DNA of 64,000 nucleotides from Marasmius tenuissimus (Eukaryota > Basidiomycota > Agaricomycetes > Agaricales > Marasmiaceae): assembly GCA_029532415.1 (NCBI GenBank), contig JAQOTA010000062.1, forward strand, positions 682,001 to 746,000. The letters run 5' to 3'. Below, piece by piece: positions 57,438-64,000 of this stretch. The position numbers and the translations under genes are program-made. Each line of letters begins with the position of its first letter. The stretch's first letter is position 1. Under the pieces are notes generated by a model. It ran no database searches. It saw only the letters and a list, made by a program, of their open reading frames with translations, and was not told the origin of the DNA.

Positions 57438-59283
57438 TCAGCACATGAAACGTCCTGTAGAGGACCTGGACTGGACTCGTACCCCATCCAGATCGCTGTC
57501 TGCGTCTCCTTTTCGATCGTTGCCTCCGAACTCGGAATGGGTTGTAGTATCGATCCTGATAGAGATATTTTGGGCACGGGATATGTCTGTGGCTTGGGGC
57601 GACATTGCGATACTCGTCGGGATGGATGCCAGCTTGTGATCGTCGTCGGTAGTTCCACGAATTGAGTTTCTTGCGTTTAGTGCGACAAGGAGTGAGTTGG
57701 TGTAGACTGAAGTATGTGGTCTGGTCAGTTCCTTTATCCATCACAAAACGCGGGGAATAAAACGCACGTCTACCAATGCAAAAATAGAAAAGAGCGTATA
57801 TGAGGGTCGTGGGGGAGCCCAAGAGAGATATCAACGAAGCCAAGGCGCAGACACTGTGGTAGTGGTTCATTTCACTACTCGATTTGGAGGGAAACACGAC
57901 TTTACCTTGTTGCCCTGAGTATGTCCCGTTTAGTTACGTTTCTACTCATGGATTGCAAATATAGTACTCACAATCCAGTGTTGGCCGTGAAGGTTATGAG
58001 TTTGCTGATCATGCTGTCCGACCTCTTGAATCCAGTTTTCGAGCGTGCCAGCAGATAACAAAGTATTGCAGCGATGAGAACATCTGCCGCCGCCGAAAGA
58101 GCATTAATCGTGATTGTTAAGGGCTAATAGACAATGAGCGATGCTGTCGGATACTGAAGGACAGGTACGACGTACGTTTATCTTCAACAATTGATGATAC
58201 GTTTCCATCTGCAAACTGCGGCGTTCTTTAGTACGGGGCAAAAATCATCAACCACCGAACTTACGATATGACGACCCAAGCTACAGGTCAATGAAGGTGG
58301 TTCATTAGAACAGATCTCCACAGGGGTAGAGAGGAGGGACAAACCGGTGCCACAAGCTAGGAACACGAAATGTCACTGTCAAGGCAGTTGCACGGCGTGA
58401 GAATGCTGCTTACCTGCGTTTGCTAACACAATCGCAAGAATCAGGCCAGAGACCCAGTAGTTTCGCTTGCTGACTGGACTCTTCGTCAAGCTGTCGTATC
58501 AATGGATCAAGTACAACGAACTCACGTCGGAAGATCCGCACGACATAGAAACTAAGGTGAGGGCCCAGTTCAATTGATCCAGGCCGTTTAATTTGAGGTG
58601 ATGAGGTACTTACACTTGGACCAGAGTCCCAGTAATTCCCTTTACGAAGGATGTCAAAATCGGCGGTGACCGGATGGACAACGACCGGCAACGACTTACG
58701 GTGGGCAGTGCTTCAGCCTAGTAAGGACCATGAGATCTTAGTCACTATCGGACAAAAGGAATGCTTGACTCACTAAGACCGACCAAATAAGCCGCGTTAG
58801 TGCTTGATGGTCGCTGTAAAATGCGACGTCAAAGGCTGACCTTCCGCGGAGGTGTGCGATGTCTTACTAGTATTCTGTGATTGTATAATGATAGACTGGA
58901 GCATACTGATGAGAATATCTTCGAGAGCAAGATGCAATTCAGCTTACTGGTATGCGTAATCATGGCTAGATGACTGGTGTCGAATAGCAAAGTGAGGATA
59001 ACCTGATCGGAGGGTCTACTTCAGTGGTTTGTGGCGAAGGGCTGCAGTTCCATACTGACAAGATATTTCAGATACCAGGCATCACTTGGATAACCTGAGC
59101 GAGGAGTAGAAATCCTAAGTGTTTAAAAATCATATTACAATTCGAGGACGTACGATTAAAGTAGTACAGTGTCTGTGCCAGGGAGACACCATACAACACG
59201 GCACTCGCTATGACGCCAATAAACATGACACCCATCGAATCGTCGAGCGGGTTCTGCTCGCCCGGACTCTGGAGTGTGGCCAT
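57438..59283 (-). CDS. Seven-helix membrane protein, DUF6534 type
   Basis: Many small exons. The start at 59283 gives MATLQSPGEQNPLDDSMGVM and the first helix GVMFIGVIASAVLYGVSLAQ with LYYFNR. Further exons encode HLAMITHT, QGFYALRVWRLSNRNYWVAG, LILAIVLANAGCGTG, a helix pair ending VLCYLLARSKTGFKRSDSMI, and LASLISLLGSPTTLIYALFY. The last splice gives RLYTNSLLVALNARNSIRG followed by a hydrophilic tail ending STGRFMC. Order, the R-x-S-K-T-G-F-x-R-S loop and the SLLVALNAR-x-x-R-G end are hallmarks of the agaricomycete DUF6534 family, which often occurs in large paralogous groups and has no known function. Exon boundaries between 57900 and 59100 are approximate. Confidence 0.78.
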
Positions 59284-59932
59284 GTCGAACAATTGCCGAA
59301 GGGGAGGTGAAGCACGAACAGGAAGGGAACCAAAGCGAACGAGGATCCCGATACCCCAACTTTTATTGGATAGCCATATGCTCACAATCCCGTCTTGTCC
59401 CAGGCCCCTGCCGAGAGTCTTTATTTGATAGGCTGGAGCGCTCGCTCATGATTTTTGAGCCTTTGGGAGAAAGAGTTTCGCGAAGATAACGAGAAAAATA
59501 ACGAACCAGTTCAGGGAAGAAGCCAAGCCGGTTGTTTGAGAATGTCACCTTACGTAACCATGGTCCATCTTATTTTCCGCTTCCACAGTGGCGCCGTAAC
59601 GGTTTCTCGCCGTTTCCACATTCGCGCGCCTGGCACCCACATATGCATCGCATAACGTGCGCACATGCACAGATCTATTGTTCGAAGATCACTGGGGATA
59701 TTTTCCCTGTCATCGCGTTTATCGCGTGAAAAAAAGACTCTGTTCAGGTGATCCGTCTGAGGGTCGGTATTCGTTGGAAATTGGAGTCTGCAACCGGACA
59801 AGCGGGGAATCATGAACCTATCAATCTCGTTCGGGGGACGCCCTGGGTGTTTCTAGGCCGGCGTCTCGGATTCGTAGTCCACTAGTTTTTATCTGCTCAC
59901 TCAGAGCTCCCATCATCTCCCATCCTCCTCTG
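59284..59932. other. Bidirectional promoter region (DUF6534 gene / P450 gene)
   Basis: 650 bp between two divergent starts. No gene or repeat is seen. Shared cis-control of the two neighbours is possible but not shown. Confidence 0.4.
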
Positions 59933-61957
59933 ATGTCGTTCTTCAAATCCCGGAATCCTGCTCTCCCTCCTGGTCCCAAGGGACTTCCCCTTGTAGGAGT
60001 GAGTGCTCTATCTGTGGCGGACAGCCTCTCGCGTACTGAGCCGAACGTTGTTAGAATGTCCTGGATATGCCCAACGGACAGGAGTGGAAAACGTTTGCAG
60101 AATGGGGGAGGACATACGGTACGTCTGTGCATAGCTACTATCCTTTCGCGTTCTGAACGGGGATCTCAGGGGGAATATGCTCTGTGTCTCTCATGGGACA
60201 GCCCATGATTATTGTCAATTCTGCTGAAATCATGGCCGAACTGGACAAGAAGAGCTCTATTTACTCTGATCGGCCTCGACTCGAAATGGGTGGTGAACTG
60301 GTTGGCTATTCCAAGACACTCGTTCTCGTTCCCTACGGCGAGCGGTTCAGAAACTACCGCAGATATATATCTCGCTTGATTGGTACCCCTAAGTCCGCTG
60401 CGACATTTGGCTCTCTGGAAGAGGCAGAGATGCACAAGTTTTTGAAGAGGGTCGCTGAAAGTCCTGGCGAACTTTCCCAGCATCTTCGCAAGTTCGTACC
60501 TTTCTTCTTCAGCTCCTTTTGTGACTCATTTTCGGTCCCTGCTCCTCAGGACATCTGGTGCTCTCATCATGAAAATCACCTATGGAATTGAAGTCCAAGA
60601 ACAAAACGATCCTTTCGTCGAGCTAATCGAGCAAGCCAATGACAATTTTAGTCTCGCAACTGCGCCAGGTTGTTTCGCTGTCTCTTGCACTGTCGGTTCT
60701 ATCTCATGAGTTACAGGAGCGTTTCTCGTCGACGTATTTCCCTCGCTGCGACGCATACCCGCTGGTTTCCCTGGTGGCGGGTTCCACGAACTCGCTTCGA
60801 AGTGGGCGAAGGCATTCAATGACATGGTGGAGGTTCCCTACGCTTACGCCAGAAATTTGATGGTAGGCGAAGATCGCTGCTCTATCCCGATGTCATTCTC
60901 ATCACCACACCTCATCTTCTCAGCATCAAGGAAAAGCACCTGTCTCGTTCCTCACAACAAGCTTGGAGAACGAGGACCAACTAACAGACGAACAAATATT
61001 CGAAATAAAACATACCGCGGCCTCATTATATGGAGGTAAATTGCCTTCAACACCTCTGCAGTAGCCCACATCAATTCACATGAATGACAGCGGGCGCTGA
61101 TACTACGGTTTCCGCCCAGTATGCCTTCTTCCTCGCCATGGTCCGCCATCCTGGTCAGTCTTGTATCGTATGTCGCAATTTTTCGCGCTCTGATTATTGT
61201 CCTGCTCTAGAGGTACAGCGAAAAGCGCAAGCTGAAATTGACGCGGTCGTCGGAAATGATAGACTTCCCGGATTTGCGGACAAGGACCATCTTCCGTACA
61301 TCAACGCGGTTCTGAGTGAGGCTCTCCGGTGGAACAGTGTGGCACCCACAGGTAATAATCTATCTCCCTGTCGCCCTCGTATACTTACTGACTCCACACT
61401 ATACAGGGGTCCCCCACCGCGCGATGGAGGATGGGGTCATAGGGAATTACTTCATTCCCAAGGGGTCAATTATTGTCACCAACTTGTGGTTCGTCATATG
61501 TCCTCATAATCCAAGCTTCTCTTTCACATGTCTGAAACGCATCTTCTAGGCACATGCTAAATGATCCAGATGTCTATCCCAACCCCTTCCAATTCGATCC
61601 CGAACGGCATATTGCTACCCCTGACAGACCCGCTCAAAAGGATCCTAGACATGCCTGCTTTGGCTTTGCTCGTAGAATCTGTGTCGGTATGCATCTTGCA
61701 GAGGCAACATTATGGCTATGCATTGTAATGTCTCTCGCTGTGTTCGATATCACGCCCATAATCGGCGAGGACGGGCAACCAATTATACCCGAGCATGAGA
61801 ATACAAGTGGGACCATTAGGTGAGCCATACCAAATTCTGATCTGTCGACTCCAGCTGACTCCGGCGTTCTCGCAGTCACCCCGTTGCCTTCAAGTGCAAT
61901 ATCAAGCCGCGGTCGGAGAAGGCTATGGCTCTGATTGCTGGCGAACTCGCTCAGTAA
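59933..61957 (+). CDS. Cytochrome P450 monooxygenase lacking a visible membrane anchor
   Basis: The start at 59933 reads MSFFKSRNPALPPGPKGLPL. The Pro-rich hinge normally follows a 20-30 residue membrane helix, which is absent here. Later elements are NVLDMPNGQEWKTFAEWGRT, YGERFRNYRRYISRLIG (helix C), the oxygen-binding helix I (GAGADTTVSAQYAFF), the ExxR pair EALRW, FDPERH, and the haem loop FGFARRICVGMHLAEATLW with the axial cysteine. The consensus glycine of FGxGRRxC is alanine here. The last exon ends in MALIAGELAQ. Splicing is phase-consistent throughout; one donor is GTCAGT. The sequence resembles the CYP families of agaricomycetes related to O-methylsterigmatocystin-oxidoreductase-like P450s. 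The substrate cannot be read. An unfound upstream exon could supply the anchor. Confidence 0.85.
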
Positions 61958-62598
61958 ACCGGCCCCGCCCAGGATGCCTTAAATTTATGTCTCAGGGTTT
62001 CAATATTCAATCGCTCGTCACATCTCGATTTACCACGTACTAAGATACACCCTCATTTACTAACTGTCTACTCGCTCGATCTTATACTAGCTTAATCAAC
62101 TGGATCTCATTGAAATATACACGCTCTTTTTCGTTCTCCGTAAGTCTTTGTCCGAACGCGACGCGGCCCACGGCTGAGCCAGGTACGAACACTTGGATCA
62201 TGTGTCTCGAGAAGAAACCGGATCCTTGGACACTGGGTGCCACAGGCTCTCCGCTCGATTTACTGATTAACCGTACTCACTTTGAAACTTTTGAAACACC
62301 CCCGTTGGGTGGGATGGCAAAGCCAAGGCTGGGCGCTTATTTACTCCATTTATGGACTGAGACAGACTTGGACGCCCATCGGCGTGAACTGCGTAGATAT
62401 CTGGTATCACCACGGCACGTACGGGCATCTGGTGGACAGCTAATCAAAAAAAAAAATTGGTATGATCACCCGATGAAATGCTCGTTATGTATTCGTGTAC
62501 AAGGTATCCTAATCAGACCAGCTATGACTTCTAGCCACTCCAGGGCTTAGTATCTTTGAGGTACTACAAACCGGGGAAAGAAAGTTACATCCAGTGTA
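61958..62598. other. Convergent intergenic region
   Basis: Lies between the ends of the P450 gene and the Pro-rich gene. A 146-codon frame at 62110-62550 (+) has no motif or homologue that I recognise and lies where two 3' UTRs should be, so I do not call it. Confidence 0.4.
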
Positions 62599-63313
62599 TT
62601 AGAATGATGTTGGTGAAGAACGGTACTGTCGAGGTAAAGGAGGAACTGGGGGACTATCGGAAAATAGCTGTATATGATCCCAGTAGCCTTCGACATTAGA
62701 CACTGCTGGTTGTGAGTGCATCGTCAAAGGGCGGCGGGCCACAGAAGCTGGGTCGGGCGTCCTAGATCTCTTTGGAAGCCTTACGTGGGTTGCAGACTCC
62801 GGGACCTTGGGGACGGGAGGGATATTCGTTGGGAGCGGCGGGACTTTTGGTATACGGTTGGTTTCCCTGTATCGAGGGCGTGAGTGAGCCTGTGAAAGAC
62901 TAGCGCTACGTTTAAGGGCGATAGGTTTCGTGGGGCTGGGAGTTCGACTCGATATGCTGCTCGTCTCAGACGAAGAGGGGGAAGCTTCTGGCGACCGGTG
63001 AAGACTAGATTTCGATTTACGTCTAGACAACGGTAATATGACAACACTGAGCAGCTTGCTCGTACGGTCCTCGGGTGTGTCATCATCGTCTTCGAACTTT
63101 GAACGAGGCCTTTCATCGTGGCCAATCGACTTCATGGATCTACTCCGTTTTACCAGGACATGCGGTTTTGACTCGAACGTCACCGAGACCGGCGACCACT
63201 GAGAGGCTAGTGGTTGATCACTATTCTGGAACAAGGCATAGCGCCATCTCAGTATGAGGGTGTGGTCATATCAGACGGATACGCACGTAGGGATAGGGAT
63301 ATGGATACGGCAT
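62599..63313 (-). CDS. Pro/Ser-rich disordered hypothetical protein
   Basis: With the ATG at 63313 the first exon reads MPYPYPYPY, then an intron (GTGCGT to TTCCAG) joins NSDQPLASQWSPVSVTFES. The remainder is disordered: SRRKSKSSLHRSPEASPSSS, SSRTPSPTKPIALKR, VPPLPTNIPPVPKVPE and the terminal SPPVPPLPRQYRSSPTSF. PxxP motifs are plentiful, which could bind SH3 domains. The frame upstream of the ATG stays open (AAKRIFGGSKKNRVPDELEI), so the true start may lie in an earlier exon. No family is recognised. Confidence 0.55.
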
Positions 63314-64000
63314 GATCTCAAGTTCATCTGGTACTCGATTCTTCTTTGACCCTCCAAAAATCCTTTTCGCCGCTCTCTCACAAGTGTTGACAAGAAATCC
63401 ATTCCTCTTTAAGTCCTGCGATGATAAAAATATGAAAGAAAGCAACGAGTCCCACAGTAGCGAATAGAAGAAACGGCCAGCCGGGAGAACGTAGAGACCA
63501 GCAACTCTCGAAGAGCCGAGTGTGAGAGGTAGGCGGGGAGGGTACCATGACCTGAGCACACCATTTGATTTATATAGGTATCAAGGTGGGGTTCAGTCGC
63601 CCTCGTCACCTTGCCAACCCGACATCCGACTGAGGCATGATGAATCTATATCAGGCAGTGATTGTAGCCCAAGTGCTCCCGCGTTATATGATGTATAGAG
63701 TAGTACATATGAGTGATATCGATATGGTGGTGTAGTTCTGCAGTTCTGTATCATAAAGGATCCGGAGAGAAGACGGCATCGTGCACACCGAGAGCGAGCT
63801 TGATCATACACATGAGTCGCGACCTCGATTAGCAAGTGAGACGGGGACAGGCCTAATTGGCCGCGTGGGAAAGGGGTGTTGACGAGCTCGGAGAGAGGCA
63901 CGTCTTTCATTTGGGGGTCGCGATGGCAAAGCGGGTGGTAGTACCACCGGCATTGCCGGCGATGGCTCCTCAAGTATTAGGGAAGCCCTGGGCGTAACAT
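63314..64000. other. Right-edge region
   Basis: Likely 5' part or promoter of the Pro-rich gene, then sequence without a supportable gene. A 126-codon frame at 63593-63973 (-) has no motif. A C/T-poor, A/T-rich stretch lies at 63680-63740. Confidence 0.35.

Noticed and set aside
62110..62550. 146-codon frame between the P450 and Pro-rich genes
   Set aside because: No motif, contains an AAAAAAAAA-derived Lys run, and lies where two converging 3' UTRs are expected.
63593..63973. 126-codon frame at the right edge
   Set aside because: Cys/His/Arg-rich without a spaced zinc-finger pattern; no supporting evidence.
1..64000. A biosynthetic gene cluster including GMC oxidoreductase, P450 and MFS transporter
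   Set aside because: The three are separated by 17-37 kb of housekeeping genes, and no core synthase (PKS, NRPS, terpene synthase) is present.
1..64000. CRISPR arrays, prophage or bacterial operons
   Set aside because: Spliced nuclear fungal genes throughout; no regularly spaced repeats or bacterial gene spacing.

Overview
The window is nuclear DNA of a filamentous basidiomycete, most likely an agaricomycete. The evidence is a dense set of genes on both strands, split by many 50-80 nt introns with CTRAC-like branch sites. Gene families typical of that group are present: LPPEML-type F-box proteins, a DUF6534 seven-helix protein, MYND-finger proteins, a secreted GMC oxidoreductase and an intron-containing tRNA-Gly. 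All gene models were spliced by eye using splice-site consensus, reading phase and family motifs. Where a junction is not secure the entry says so.

Layout. 1.5-3 kb: nitronate monooxygenase (-). 3.3 kb: tRNA-Gly(UCC) (+). 3.9-6.9 kb: an aspartyl-tRNA synthetase fused to a DUF2156 transferase domain, the architecture of ergosteryl-aspartate synthase ErdS (-). 6.9-10.5 kb: gene-poor, with a decayed tandem repeat. 10.5-12.2 kb: membrane-anchored Methyltransf_22-like protein (+). 13.1 kb: second tRNA-Gly(UCC) (-). 13.7-22.7 kb: a duplicated block with three paralogues of a membrane-anchored blue-copper (cupredoxin) protein, a MYND pseudogene, a small membrane protein and nested TA-type MITEs. 23-25.2 kb: MFS transporter (-). 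26-28 kb: MYND protein (-). 28.5-31.6 kb: nucleoporin Nic96/Nup93 (+). 31.7-34.5 kb: acidic F-box protein (+). 34.9-36.2 kb: secreted tandem-domain protein (+). 36.7-38.3 kb: F-box protein (+). 38.7-40 kb: HNH-type protein (+). 40.4-43.3 kb: GMC oxidoreductase (-). 43.5-44.2 kb: a complete non-autonomous DNA transposon with an 8-bp target duplication. 45.1-49.4 kb: Msb1-domain protein with a very long acidic tail (-). 49.9-51.4 kb: UDP-sugar transporter (-). 51.8-52.9 kb: disordered Ser/Arg-rich protein (-). 53.1-53.9 kb: TFIIIC tau55-related subunit (-). 54.1-56 kb: GH5 glycosidase (-). 57.4-59.3 kb: DUF6534 protein (-). 59.9-62 kb: cytochrome P450 (+). 62.6-63.3 kb: Pro-rich protein (-).

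Most genes are unrelated housekeeping or lineage-specific loci, not a pathway cluster. The least ordinary region is 13.7-22.7 kb. There, three predicted copper-binding single-pass proteins share a cytoplasmic PPDY (PPxY) tail motif and show mosaic identity that suggests gene conversion. The best functional identification is the ErdS-type fusion, which would attach aspartate from Asp-tRNA to ergosterol.
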